DNA of 64,000 nt, taken from positions 248,001 through 312,000 of the forward strand of contig NZ_JWLV01000009.1 of NCBI RefSeq assembly GCF_000808535.1, written 5' to 3'. Both the position numbers and the translations under genes were made by a program. Source of the DNA: Vibrio sinaloensis (GTDB taxonomy: Bacteria; Pseudomonadota; Gammaproteobacteria; Enterobacterales; Vibrionaceae). Below are positions 30,686 to 39,484 of this stretch, one piece after another. The notes under the pieces are model-generated. The model was not told the DNA's origin and searched no databases. It saw only the letters and a list, made by a program, of their open reading frames with translations. Within the stretch, counting starts at the first letter, position 1; the number at the start of each line of letters is the position of its first letter.

Positions 30686-30771
30686 GTGTTTAAATCACAC
30701 AAACGAACATAAACGAAAATAAAAGATGATCAAAAACGAAAGCTAAGCTAAGATTCGTTTAGATTCAAAAA

Positions 30772-30787
30772 ATGCTCGTTCGCTCAA
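30772..30787 (+). promoter_or_regulatory. GlpR-like operator upstream of glpD
   Basis: ATGCTCGTTCGCTCAA lies 15 bases before the glpD ATG. Further TTCG/CGAA elements (AACGAACATAAACGAAAAT, GATTCGTTTAGATTC) fill 30700-30770, as in multi-operator glp promoters. Confidence 0.5.
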
Positions 30788-30802
30788 CATAAGGTCATAT
30801 TT

Positions 30803-32356
30803 ATGAGTAACAATTCGAATGCGGCTAATTCGCAAAACATTTTAGATTTGATCGTTATTGGTGGTGGTATCAATGGCGCTGGTATTGCAGCTGATGCAGC
30901 AGGACGTGGTTTATCTGTTGGTCTGTATGAAGCAAACGACTTTGCTTCAGCCACTTCTTCAGCGAGCTCAAAACTCATTCACGGCGGGCTACGTTACCTT
31001 GAGCACTATGAGTTTCGATTAGTTTCGGAAGCGCTCGCAGAACGCGAGGTGATTCTGAACAAAGCACCGCATATCGCTCAGCCGATGCGTTTTCGTCTTC
31101 CTCATCGCCCTTTCCTGCGTCCAGCTTGGATGATCCGCTGCGGTCTGTTTTTGTACGACAACTTAGGAAAGCGTACCACTTTGCCTGCAAGTAAAGGTGT
31201 CGATTTAGCCAAATCAGGGATCCTCAAGCCTGAAATGAAAAAAGGCTTCGAGTACTCAGATTGCTGGGTCGATGATGCGCGTTTAGTGCTACTCAATGTT
31301 CTGGCTGCAAAAGAAAACCAAGCGGAAATCCGTAATTATTGCCGAGTTGAAAGCGCGCAGCGTGAAGGGGCAATGTGGAACGTCACCATTCGCGATGAAT
31401 TAACAGGGCAAACCTTCGAGCGTAAATCGAAAGCCTTGGTCAATGCCGCTGGCCCTTGGGTGAAACAGTTCTTTGATGATGGGTTAGAGCAAGTCTCTCC
31501 AAGAAACATTCGTTTGATCAAAGGCTCGCATATTGTGGTTCCAAGAATCCATGATGAACCTCAAGCGTACATCCTACAAAACAAAGACAATCGCATTGTG
31601 TTTATGATCCCTTATTTGGATAAGTTCTCGATCATTGGCACAACAGATGTCGAATACAAAGGCGATCCGCGTGAAGTGGCGATCTCTGAAGATGAAGTCG
31701 ATTACCTCATCGATATTGTTAATCAGCATTTCGTTCATCAATTAACACGTGATGACGTCGTTTGGACCTACAGTGGCGTTCGTCCATTGTGTGATGATGA
31801 ATCAGACTCTCCACAAGCGATCACTCGCGACTACACGTTGGAACTCGACGCAGAATACGACCAAGCGCCACTGCTTTCAGTGTTTGGCGGCAAACTCACC
31901 ACTTACCGCAAACTGGGTGAAGCCGCGCTCGAAAAACTAAAACCCTACTTGCCAGAGATGGGCACAGGTTGGACAGCCAATCATGCGTTGCCAGGTGGTA
32001 ACTTTAGCTGCTCACGGGAGCAACTCGCGCGCAAAATCCACGCTGCGTATCCATGGATCCGTGAGTCTTTGCTACTGCGTTACGTCACTCAGTTTGGCAC
32101 CTACACTTGGAAGCTGCTTGATGGTGTAGAAAGCATCGAAGATCTCGGCATGCAATTTTCTGAGGCTGCGGAAGGTGTCTATCAACGTGAAATCGATTAT
32201 TTGATTCAGCAGGAGATGTCGGTCACCGAAGAAGATATCCTGTGGCGTAGAACCAAGCTCGGGCTCTATCTAAATAGCGAAGAACAGTCGGCGCTAAGTG
32301 ATTATCTAAAGCGTCAACAGCCTTCTGAAGTGGTGACCCTTTCTAGAGCAAGCTAA
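30803..32356 (+). CDS. glpD: Aerobic glycerol-3-phosphate dehydrogenase GlpD
   Basis: GlpD is a membrane-associated flavoenzyme that oxidises glycerol-3-phosphate to dihydroxyacetone phosphate and feeds electrons to the quinone pool. The 517-residue protein has an N-terminal FAD-binding fold (DLIVIGGGINGAGIAADAAG) and the family motifs SSKLIHGGLRYLEHYEFRLV and YSGVRPLCDDES. It completes the set GlpT/GlpF for uptake, GlpK for phosphorylation and GlpD for oxidation. The gene has its own promoter region with several GlpR-like elements and a bidirectional terminator. Confidence 0.96.
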   Translation: MSNNSNAANSQNILDLIVIGGGINGAGIAADAAGRGLSVGLYEANDFASATSSASSKLIHGGLRYLEHYEFRLVSEALAEREVILNKAPHIAQPMRFRLPHRPFLRPAWMIRCGLFLYDNLGKRTTLPASKGVDLAKSGILKPEMKKGFEYSDCWVDDARLVLLNVLAAKENQAEIRNYCRVESAQREGAMWNVTIRDELTGQTFERKSKALVNAAGPWVKQFFDDGLEQVSPRNIRLIKGSHIVVPRIHDEPQAYILQNKDNRIVFMIPYLDKFSIIGTTDVEYKGDPREVAISEDEVDYLIDIVNQHFVHQLTRDDVVWTYSGVRPLCDDESDSPQAITRDYTLELDAEYDQAPLLSVFGGKLTTYRKLGEAALEKLKPYLPEMGTGWTANHALPGGNFSCSREQLARKIHAAYPWIRESLLLRYVTQFGTYTWKLLDGVESIEDLGMQFSEAAEGVYQREIDYLIQQEMSVTEEDILWRRTKLGLYLNSEEQSALSDYLKRQQPSEVVTLSRAS

Positions 32357-32388
32357 GGTAGGTTATCCCCCATTTTCCTACCCAACAA

Positions 32389-32416
32389 AAAGGCTTGGCG
32401 AATATGCCAAGCCTTT
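32389..32416. terminator. Bidirectional terminator between glpD and nnrS
   Basis: AAAGGCTTGGC and GCCAAGCCTTT pair perfectly over 11 bp around GAATAT. Confidence 0.9.
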
Positions 32417-32425
32417 ACTTTCCCT

Positions 32426-33610
32426 CTACCCCGGATGCCCGTCAACTCTGGCTTTTGTCAGCATCGCGCCAAATTTAAAGACGAATAAGCCAAACGCCAA
32501 CGTCCAAAGCGCTGCACTCACATTGATCCAAAGCATCATGTTCGCAGGGTCAAATGCGACCCCAAGACTGCGTACCAGCGCAGCACCAATGATGGCAACA
32601 AACGCTACAACCATGTTGGGTCCTTGGTAGATTGCACGCCCAGTGTGGCCCATAGTCACACGAGCAATCATCGCAAGAATCACTCCGCCTATCGCGCCAA
32701 TGGCAAACAGATGCAGCATGTTATGAGTTGCAAATGGATTATCAATCAAGCCACGAAGGAGCAGGCTAATGGGAATGCACAGATAGGTCGCATGTAGAGA
32801 CCAAACAAGCGGTTCGCTCAAGGTTTTCCACGGTTTCCAGCGCATCACTCTTATCAAGTGCGCCATACCCGAAATCACCATGAGAGGCGCACCGAGCTGA
32901 GCCAATGTCATCGGGAAGAAACTTAAAATGAACAATCCAACCAATGGAAGGTTTGCTGCCCAATCAAGCCAAACAATAGGTTGCGGCTTGTCGAACTGAA
33001 AGCGACGCGCCGTAAAGAAGGGGATCACCCGACTCCCCATGATCGACAACAGCAAGGTGAACCACCAAAGCATCGCTTGCCAAACAGCAGAAGCCGGAAA
33101 AGGTGGCATTCCTTTAATCGCCGCATAGCTGGCAAAGTTAGCCACCACCGCGAGAACAAATAGAGGGACAAAAAATAGGTTTCGCCATCCCTTCGCTTTA
33201 ACCACTCGAGAACCGACTTCGTAAGTTGTCATCAGTAGAAACAGCGCCTCAATGCTCGAAATGAGCCACAGTGGTGTCGGTGTCCAAAACAACACTCTTG
33301 GTAGCAACCACAGCAAGACCAGCAGCGCAAGACGATAGTGCTTGGTACCGTTGATGCCCGTCCAGTTTTGTACCGCCGTCAGCACAAACCCCACCACAAT
33401 CGCCATCGCAAAGCCAAACAACATTTCGTGGACGTGCCACCACAACGCAGGCACTTGCAGCGCTGACGGTTGACCCGCTTGAAACATCCATACCCAGACA
33501 ACAATTGAAATAACGGCGTACAGTGCGCCAAGCAAAAAGAAAGGTCTAAACCCTAGTCGCAACAAAGGCACAATCGCCTCTTCGACTTTTTTGTCGGTAA
33601 TATTGAGCAC
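32426..33610 (-). CDS. nnrS: NnrS family heme-copper membrane protein
   Basis: NnrS proteins are polytopic membrane proteins linked to protection from nitric oxide. The 394-residue product has about 12 hydrophobic segments, an N-terminal RLGFRPFFLLGALYA and several conserved His residues (WWHVHEMLFGFAMA, NMLHLFAIGAIGG, VTMGHTGR) that fit heme binding. The start is a GTG at 33610, well supported by AGGAG 7 bases upstream. I did not find a convincing NsrR or FNR site upstream. No nitrite- or nitric-oxide-reducing enzyme is adjacent. Confidence 0.92.
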   Translation of the reverse strand: MLNITDKKVEEAIVPLLRLGFRPFFLLGALYAVISIVVWVWMFQAGQPSALQVPALWWHVHEMLFGFAMAIVVGFVLTAVQNWTGINGTKHYRLALLVLLWLLPRVLFWTPTPLWLISSIEALFLLMTTYEVGSRVVKAKGWRNLFFVPLFVLAVVANFASYAAIKGMPPFPASAVWQAMLWWFTLLLSIMGSRVIPFFTARRFQFDKPQPIVWLDWAANLPLVGLFILSFFPMTLAQLGAPLMVISGMAHLIRVMRWKPWKTLSEPLVWSLHATYLCIPISLLLRGLIDNPFATHNMLHLFAIGAIGGVILAMIARVTMGHTGRAIYQGPNMVVAFVAIIGAALVRSLGVAFDPANMMLWINVSAALWTLAFGLFVFKFGAMLTKARVDGHPG

Positions 33611-33862
33611 AGAGTGACTCCTAAGTCATTCACATTGATATACCCGCAAGACATCGCAAGAAACATTCCAAGTTGTAAAACCCCGTCATCGCTTGTTTTC
33701 AAGCAATTATCGCGACAAAAGAACGTCAAAAAGACACAAATTAAAAGTGTCATTCTGACTCTTTAGGGTCATTTATTTATCTTTCAATTGCGGTTGAAAC
33801 TCGGTAGTTTTAGAAGAATAAAAAATGGCCATACACTCAAGAGCCAAACAGAGGAGAGACGG

Positions 33863-34423
33863 ATGACCCACTACATTTTCGGCTATGGCAGCTTAATGAA
33901 CTCGGCTTCACGTCAGTTAACGGGCCAGACATCAGCGGCGCTCCCTGCGACTGCCCATGGATTTAAACGCTATTGGGGAAAGGTGGATGACAGCTACATC
34001 TTGTCGCCACTGGTGGTCGACCGTGGTGAAGGCAGCGTCAACGGCGTTGTTCTTCAAGTCAGCGATTCCGGGTTGGCAGAATTTGATCGCAGAGAGAGAG
34101 GCTACCACCGCGTGAGTATCGCCCCTGAGAAACTGGACTGTGAGCAGACATTCACCTCGCAAGATACGGTGTGGGTCTACATCAAAGATGCGCCCGAACC
34201 ACCATGTTCACTCAGCCCAATCATGCAAACTTATGTCGATACCGTACTCGCTGGCTGCTTAGAAATTTCTGAACAATTTGCCAAGCAGTTTGTTGAACAA
34301 ACGGTTGGATGGCATTTCCCACTAGAGAATGATCGCCACCAGCCGAAATACGGTAATTTGGCGGGAGTAAAGCCAGAGCACCACAACACGATTGATGCTC
34401 TGGTGGCTGAAGCGAGAGCCTGA
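33863..34423 (+). CDS. Gamma-glutamylcyclotransferase family protein
   Basis: The 186-residue protein has the fold signature at its N-terminus (MTHYIFGYGSLMNSASR), the YGSL motif that binds the gamma-glutamyl group. The FDRRERGY segment supplies a conserved acidic residue. Relatives cleave gamma-glutamyl amines or peptides, releasing 5-oxoproline. The substrate here is unknown. I chose the ATG at 33863 because GAGGAGAG lies just upstream; the frame opens 25 codons earlier. The gene is monocistronic. Confidence 0.82.
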   Translation: MTHYIFGYGSLMNSASRQLTGQTSAALPATAHGFKRYWGKVDDSYILSPLVVDRGEGSVNGVVLQVSDSGLAEFDRRERGYHRVSIAPEKLDCEQTFTSQDTVWVYIKDAPEPPCSLSPIMQTYVDTVLAGCLEISEQFAKQFVEQTVGWHFPLENDRHQPKYGNLAGVKPEHHNTIDALVAEARA

Positions 34424-34474
34424 GAAGCCCAGCCGAAGATAGACCAACATTTCCACGTTGGCGTGTTCAAATAG

Positions 34475-34504
34475 AAAAGGCGAGACTCACAGCTCGCCTT
34501 TTTT
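34475..34504. terminator. Bidirectional terminator between the cyclotransferase gene and the aldo/keto reductase gene
   Basis: AAAAGGCGAG and CTCGCCTTTT form a 10-bp perfect stem around ACTCACAG, with T tracts on both strands. Confidence 0.9.
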
Positions 34505-34511
34505 GCATCGA

Positions 34512-35393
34512 TTACGCGACGCCATGACCTTTAGAGGCAGTCCAGATGCGATACCACTGCTCTTTGGTTAGGGTGAGATCCATTGCCGCAACGGCGGTTT
34601 TTACACGCTCAATTTTGCCACTACCTATAATCGGCACGGGTCTCGATGGTAAGCGCATAACCCAAGCGTAGACCACTTGATCAATCGAAGTTGCTCCCAC
34701 CTCTTGTGCAACTTCATCAAGAGTGGCACGTAGACGCGTCAACTGCTCACTCTGCCCATTAAACAGTTCTCCTTGCGCCAAGCAAGACCACGCCATTGGG
34801 CGAACACGCGCCTGTTGAAGCTGTTCGAGCGTGCCATCTTCTGTCACATGCAAGTTCACTGGGTTAATTTCAACTTGGTTAGTGATCAGCGGTGTATCCA
34901 AACGAGACTGCAACAGCGCAAACTGAGCTGGGGTAAAGTTCGACACGCCAAAATGCTTCACTTTGCCCGCCGCTTTTAGCTCGGCAAACGCTTCTGCCGC
35001 CTCATCCGCATCCATCAATAAGTCTGGACGGTGAAGCAAAAGTACATCCAAGTGGTCGGTGTTTAGACGCGTGAGTGACTCATCCACCGATTTTACGATT
35101 GCCGCCTTACCGCTGTCGTAGTGATTAACTTGGTTGCCATACCCACGATAAATACCACACTTGGAGACAATCTGGATTTGCTCACGTAACTGACTATCCA
35201 GCGCCAAGACTTCACCAAACAGTCGTTCACACGCTGAATCTGGTCCGTAAACAGGGGCGTGATCTACCGTGGTAATTCCTAATTCAACATGCTGTTTAAC
35301 AAAAGCGTGTTGCTCTTGAGTGGTCATTCCCCACTCAGCCATTCGCCAATAGCCTTGGATCAGCGGCGAAAACACAGGGTGATCGTTTTGCAT
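34512..35393 (-). CDS. Aldo/keto reductase, YdhF-like
   Basis: This is an NADPH-dependent oxidoreductase of the AKR fold. Of 293 residues, the catalytic Asp-Tyr appear in ITTVDHAPVYG, the catalytic Lys in QIVSKCGI and the His in VLLLHRPD. The C-terminal cofactor loop is IIGSGKIERVK. The pattern is that of E. coli YdhF. The physiological substrate is unknown. The divergent LysR gene and the long inverted repeat between them (35498-35552) suggest that this is the regulated target. Confidence 0.88.
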   Translation of the reverse strand: MQNDHPVFSPLIQGYWRMAEWGMTTQEQHAFVKQHVELGITTVDHAPVYGPDSACERLFGEVLALDSQLREQIQIVSKCGIYRGYGNQVNHYDSGKAAIVKSVDESLTRLNTDHLDVLLLHRPDLLMDADEAAEAFAELKAAGKVKHFGVSNFTPAQFALLQSRLDTPLITNQVEINPVNLHVTEDGTLEQLQQARVRPMAWSCLAQGELFNGQSEQLTRLRATLDEVAQEVGATSIDQVVYAWVMRLPSRPVPIIGSGKIERVKTAVAAMDLTLTKEQWYRIWTASKGHGVA

Positions 35394-35497
35394 GGTTAAT
35401 TTCCTATTTCAAAAGGCCTTGGTACGGTTGGCCAATAACTTCACTGCCCTCACTATACGCCCGACCTATGGCCTGATTAACCCCAACTTTGAGAAAA

Positions 35498-35552
35498 TAT
35501 AATTCGATATAGCAAACAATCATCAAGTTTTCATTTTCTATATTGAATTATA
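35498..35552. promoter_or_regulatory. 15-bp inverted repeat between the aldo/keto reductase and LysR genes
   Basis: TATAATTCGATATAG (35498-35512) and CTATATTGAATTATA (35538-35552) are reverse complements at 14 of 15 positions, with a 25-base spacer. The centres are 40 bases apart. It lies in the divergent promoter region and is a good candidate for the LysR binding site. Confidence 0.55.
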
Positions 35553-35587
35553 ATTCGCGCTCTAGGATGACGATTGGGTAATGAACC

Positions 35588-36526
35588 ATGCACAAAATGC
35601 ATAAAAGATTTGAGCGCTACGCCCTGTTTAGTGAGGTTGCTAAGCAGCTCAGCTTTTCAAAAGCCGCCGACCAGCTCGGTATTTCACGAAGTTACCTCTC
35701 CTCCCAGATCCAAGAGCTCGAACAAGAGTTAGAAACCAGCTTACTGATTCGCTCCACTCGCAGCGTGCGTTTGACCTCTGCGGGAGAAAAAATCCTCACC
35801 AAGATGCAAGGCGTCAACGAATCAATCTTGCAGTTAGAAAAAGAGCTCGACCACACCAAAAGTGAAGTCACTGGCGCTTTGAGGATCACAGCCCCAACGA
35901 TTTTTAGCCACCGATTTTTGATCAATATTTGCCGAGAGTTTCAAGCGCTTCATCCGCAAATCGAGTTTGATCTCGACATCGGTTACACCCGTGAAGATCT
36001 GACCAAAAGCAACTTTGACCTCGCCATTCGCGCAACCAACTCACCTCCCGAAAACATGGTGGCGAAAAGGTTGATGTCTTATCAGCACATTTGCTGCGCT
36101 TCTCCCGCTTACCTAGAGCGAAGAGGCCGCCCGCAACATCCAAAAGATCTTAAGCAACACAACTGCTTGTCTGATCCACATTTGACTCACTGGTCGTTTT
36201 CCAACGGCAATAACACCTTCGTCATCGACACTGATGGCGATATGTTTATCAACGATAATTTGTTATTGCTTGAAGCGGCCAAACAAGGCAAAGGGGTCAT
36301 AAAAATGCCGGACTATTTAGTTCAGCCGGCGATTGATAATGGCGAGCTGATTCGCATCCTTGATGACTATTTTATTGTCGAGAGTGGCATCTATTTAATC
36401 TACCCGCCAGAGCTTCGTGGCAGCACCAAACTCTCTGCCTTTACTGAGTTTGTCGTGCATTGGTTTAGCCGCAAGCACACTAACGAGCGCTCCTCTGTTG
36501 GTGCCTTAAATCAAGGGATTGCCTAA
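35588..36526 (+). CDS. LysR family transcriptional regulator
   Basis: The 312-residue protein has an N-terminal LysR helix-turn-helix (LSFSKAADQLGISRSYLSSQ) and a periplasmic-binding-like effector domain starting at GALRITAPTIFSHRFL, of the AaeR/DmlR-like group. It diverges from the aldo/keto reductase gene. The stop is 3 bases before the next gene (RRF_GI family), so it heads a small operon that also includes an SGNH hydrolase. A second ATG three codons downstream is an alternative start. Confidence 0.88.
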   Translation: MHKMHKRFERYALFSEVAKQLSFSKAADQLGISRSYLSSQIQELEQELETSLLIRSTRSVRLTSAGEKILTKMQGVNESILQLEKELDHTKSEVTGALRITAPTIFSHRFLINICREFQALHPQIEFDLDIGYTREDLTKSNFDLAIRATNSPPENMVAKRLMSYQHICCASPAYLERRGRPQHPKDLKQHNCLSDPHLTHWSFSNGNNTFVIDTDGDMFINDNLLLLEAAKQGKGVIKMPDYLVQPAIDNGELIRILDDYFIVESGIYLIYPPELRGSTKLSAFTEFVVHWFSRKHTNERSSVGALNQGIA

Positions 36527-36529
36527 GCC

Positions 36530-36874
36530 ATGCTTTCTATTACTCTGAACAGTTTTATCCATCGAGTCGGCGACAAATCCGCAGTGCTTGCGCTCGCCTG
36601 TCAGCTCAACTGCCAACTCAAACGCATTCGGCGCTCTCGACACTGGCAACTGACGGGGAAAGAAGACGCGCTACGAACACTGATGACCCAGCTCGACTCA
36701 GAGGCAAACCTTTGGATTATCAAAGCGATTGAAAAACACCTTCCGGCTCCGAGCATCACGCCAGAACAGCTATTGGAAGACAATCCAACCATGAGCGTCA
36801 GTCAATTGGTGAGCGAGAGCGGTTGTTCGTTAGCTCAAGCACGTGAAGCCATTGATAAATTTGAAGGGTTCTAG
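36530..36874 (+). CDS. RRF_GI family protein (ribosome recycling factor-like by name)
   Basis: The 114-residue cytosolic protein belongs by appearance to the Vibrio family catalogued as RRF_GI. The N-terminus MLSITLNSFIHRVGDKSA and the RRSRHWQLTGKEDALRTL stretch are the recognisable parts. Despite the family name, it does not resemble classical Frr (about 185 residues), and I see no direct evidence of a role in ribosome recycling. It follows the LysR gene by 3 bases, and the SGNH hydrolase gene starts about 68 bases later. Confidence 0.65.
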   Translation: MLSITLNSFIHRVGDKSAVLALACQLNCQLKRIRRSRHWQLTGKEDALRTLMTQLDSEANLWIIKAIEKHLPAPSITPEQLLEDNPTMSVSQLVSESGCSLAQAREAIDKFEGF

Positions 36875-36942
36875 GCATGTTGACCACCAGCGAACTGAGA
36901 AAGCCAATCCACACCACCAGAATACGATAGAGAACACATTCG

Positions 36943-37785
36943 ATGCCCCAAGAACAACTCCTCCAAGCTCTCAAAGAGAATCAATGCCTCGACTTATTCG
37001 AGCTGTACTACGCCAATCAGCACCGCTCTTTCTACCAGTTGGTTGACGATCTCTACCAATTGCGCGATGAACACGGCCTTTCTACTCGCATCTCTGCATT
37101 GCGTTCAGAAATTGAAGCGCTCACCGAGCATCTAGACACAGAATCCATAACCCCTGAGCAGTTCGCACAAATCTGCCGAAACCTAGACCTAAATCAACGA
37201 GCACATAAAATGAGCCGATTCATCCTGACCCAAGACAATCACTCCGCCTTTGCGACAACAGTCGATCTTGTAATGTTTGGTGATTCAATCACGGAATGGG
37301 GCCCGTGGCATGACGCTCTCTCCAACATAAAACTGGCCAATCGCGGCCTTGCAGGTGACACCACATCAGGCATGGTTCGTCGCCTGAGTACAACCACCGC
37401 CTGTCAGCCAAAACTGGTCTGTGTCATGGCGGGGATCAACGATCTCTCGCAAGGCTACTCAGTTCAAGAGGTTATGGATAACTATCGTCAAATGCTCGAA
37501 CACTGGGAAAGCCACAATATTGAAGTCTGGGTTCAGTCTACGCTCTACGTCGGTGAGCGAATCGCGTCACTCAATCCACAGGTGACAGAACTCAACCAAA
37601 AGCTAGAGCAGCTCTGCAGCGAGAAGAACATGCGCTTCATCGACTTAAACACGTCACTCTCACCAGAAGGATTTCTGCCGTTGACCCACAGTTGCGATGA
37701 CCTGCATCTAAACTCGAACGCCTATCGACTCTGGATAGACACATTAGCCCCACAACTGGACGCGTTCTTCCAGCATCAAGATTGA
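36943..37785 (+). CDS. SGNH/GDSL family hydrolase
   Basis: The 280-residue protein has an unusual N-terminal helical extension of about 100 residues. An SGNH esterase domain follows: block I FGDSITEWG (Ser nucleophile), block II RGLAGDTT (Gly), block III AGINDLSQG (Asn) and block V DDLHLN (Asp-His). No signal peptide is visible, so a cytosolic acyl-hydrolase is suggested; the substrate is unknown. The start at 36943 has only a weak ribosome binding site. It is probably the last gene of the lysR - RRF_GI - hydrolase set. Confidence 0.85.
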   Translation: MPQEQLLQALKENQCLDLFELYYANQHRSFYQLVDDLYQLRDEHGLSTRISALRSEIEALTEHLDTESITPEQFAQICRNLDLNQRAHKMSRFILTQDNHSAFATTVDLVMFGDSITEWGPWHDALSNIKLANRGLAGDTTSGMVRRLSTTTACQPKLVCVMAGINDLSQGYSVQEVMDNYRQMLEHWESHNIEVWVQSTLYVGERIASLNPQVTELNQKLEQLCSEKNMRFIDLNTSLSPEGFLPLTHSCDDLHLNSNAYRLWIDTLAPQLDAFFQHQD

Positions 37786-38039
37786 TCCCACCTCTATTCG
37801 GCAGCCTTTAGATACAATACTAGGCTGCCACATTTGCAAGTTTTCACCTTGTCCTAAAATGACTGAGCGCGCTGCGTCACGCACAGCAGCGACGCTAAGT
37901 TGCTCACTCAATAACTTAACAACTAGCCCTACAAACTGAGATCTTGTCGCCTTTTTTCTCACTCAATAAGAATACCTTTACCCTTACTTTTGGTGTGCTT
38001 ATATAATTACTCACTTATCTCTCTCTTTTTTCATTCGCT

Positions 38040-39383
38040 ATGCCAAACCCAACTTCTTCCATCGACAAAAGAATGAGCATTGTCGCGCTGACTTGGCCTC
38101 TATTTGTCGAGATCTTGCTGCGAACCGCGCTCAATACCAGCGATGTATTCATGCTAAGCGGCTACTCTGATAAAGCGGTATCTGCGGTTGGGGTGATTTC
38201 TCAGTTGTCGTTCTTTCTGATCATTGTCTCTTCGATGGTCAGCAGTGGCACTGGCATACTTATCGCTCAGTACAATGGCGCCAATCGACATCAAGATTCT
38301 GCCTATGTGGGCGTGGCCAGTATTGCGCTGTCGTTTGTGGTTGGCTTAGCGCTGAGCGTTATCGCACTCGTTGGTGCGTATCAGTTCTTGCCACTCTATG
38401 GTTTGGAAGCCCAGGTCGAGCAATATGCGCATGAATATTTAGTGATCAGTGGCGCCCTCACCTTTAATGTCACCATGGGCATCGTCTTAACCACCATTTT
38501 GCGCAGCAACGGCTACTCTCGCTCTCCGATGGTGGTCAACCTTATCAGCGGCGTGATCAACATCGTCGGCAACTACATTGCGCTCTACCAGCCTTTTGGC
38601 CTGCCCGTTTACGGTGTTGAAGGCGTCGCGATCGCAACTGTAATTAGCCAAGTCATCGGCACGCTGATTCTATGCGTCGTCGTCAAACGTTCCGATATCG
38701 CCCTTCCATTCGCCGAATTTGGTCAAATTCCGAAACTCATCTACTCACGTATTGTGAAAATTGGCGTGATGAATGCGGGAGAAGTGCTCTCGTATAACAT
38801 GGCGCAAATTTGCATTACCTTTTTTATTGTCCAAATGGGGACGGCCTCTCTCGCAGCGTTTACTTATGCACAAAACATTGCTCGCCTCTCGTTTGCTTTT
38901 GCGCTCGCGCTTGGGCAAGGCAGCCAAATTCAAGCAGGCTACTACATCGGGCGCGGCTGGATTGACTCCATTCTGCAACTGGTTCAAAAGTACTTTGTGA
39001 TCGGTTTTATCGTCTCCACCATAGTGACCGTTTCCATCTACTTGCTCCGAGACAGCATCATCGCGATTTTTACCACCCAACCAGAAATTGCAGCGTTAAC
39101 TGCAAGTTTGATCGCAGGTTCCATCATTTTGGAAGCGGGACGGGTCTTTAACTTGATTTTTATCTCCGCCCTGAAAGCGGCTGGAGACATCCAATTTCCT
39201 GTCAAAATGGGGATTCTCAGCATGTGGGGATGGGGCGTTGGAATGAGTTACCTATTCGGCGTTCACTGGGGGGCAGGCGTATTGGGCGCTTGGATGGCCA
39301 TCGCCCTCGATGAGTGGTTTCGTGGTTTGATTATGGCTCACCGTTGGCGCTCTAAAGTTTGGACTCGATACACACTCAACTAG
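38040..39383 (+). CDS. MATE family efflux transporter
   Basis: This inner-membrane cation-coupled multidrug exporter has 447 residues and 12 predicted membrane segments. The N-terminal half has the MATE pattern LTWPLFVEILLRTALNTSDV followed by MLSGYS, and the second half mirrors it (IGVMNAGEVLSYNMAQI). No regulator is directly attached. A weak ribosome binding site precedes the ATG, and a second in-frame ATG (MSIVALTWPLF) is 11 codons later. The substrate is unknown. Confidence 0.9.
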   Translation: MPNPTSSIDKRMSIVALTWPLFVEILLRTALNTSDVFMLSGYSDKAVSAVGVISQLSFFLIIVSSMVSSGTGILIAQYNGANRHQDSAYVGVASIALSFVVGLALSVIALVGAYQFLPLYGLEAQVEQYAHEYLVISGALTFNVTMGIVLTTILRSNGYSRSPMVVNLISGVINIVGNYIALYQPFGLPVYGVEGVAIATVISQVIGTLILCVVVKRSDIALPFAEFGQIPKLIYSRIVKIGVMNAGEVLSYNMAQICITFFIVQMGTASLAAFTYAQNIARLSFAFALALGQGSQIQAGYYIGRGWIDSILQLVQKYFVIGFIVSTIVTVSIYLLRDSIIAIFTTQPEIAALTASLIAGSIILEAGRVFNLIFISALKAAGDIQFPVKMGILSMWGWGVGMSYLFGVHWGAGVLGAWMAIALDEWFRGLIMAHRWRSKVWTRYTLN

Positions 39384-39484
39384 CTACACTTCAAAGCCTC
39401 TGCCTTGTAGAAATTTCCCACAAACTGCTGCAAAAATCAGCTCGAAAGATCAACAGACCCTAATGTTCTACACTTTTAAAAAGT

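Noticed and set aside
30680..30705. CRP-like sequence TTTGTG...CACAAA upstream of glpD
   Set aside because: The spacing between half-sites is 5 rather than 6 and it overlaps the T tract of the glpR terminator.
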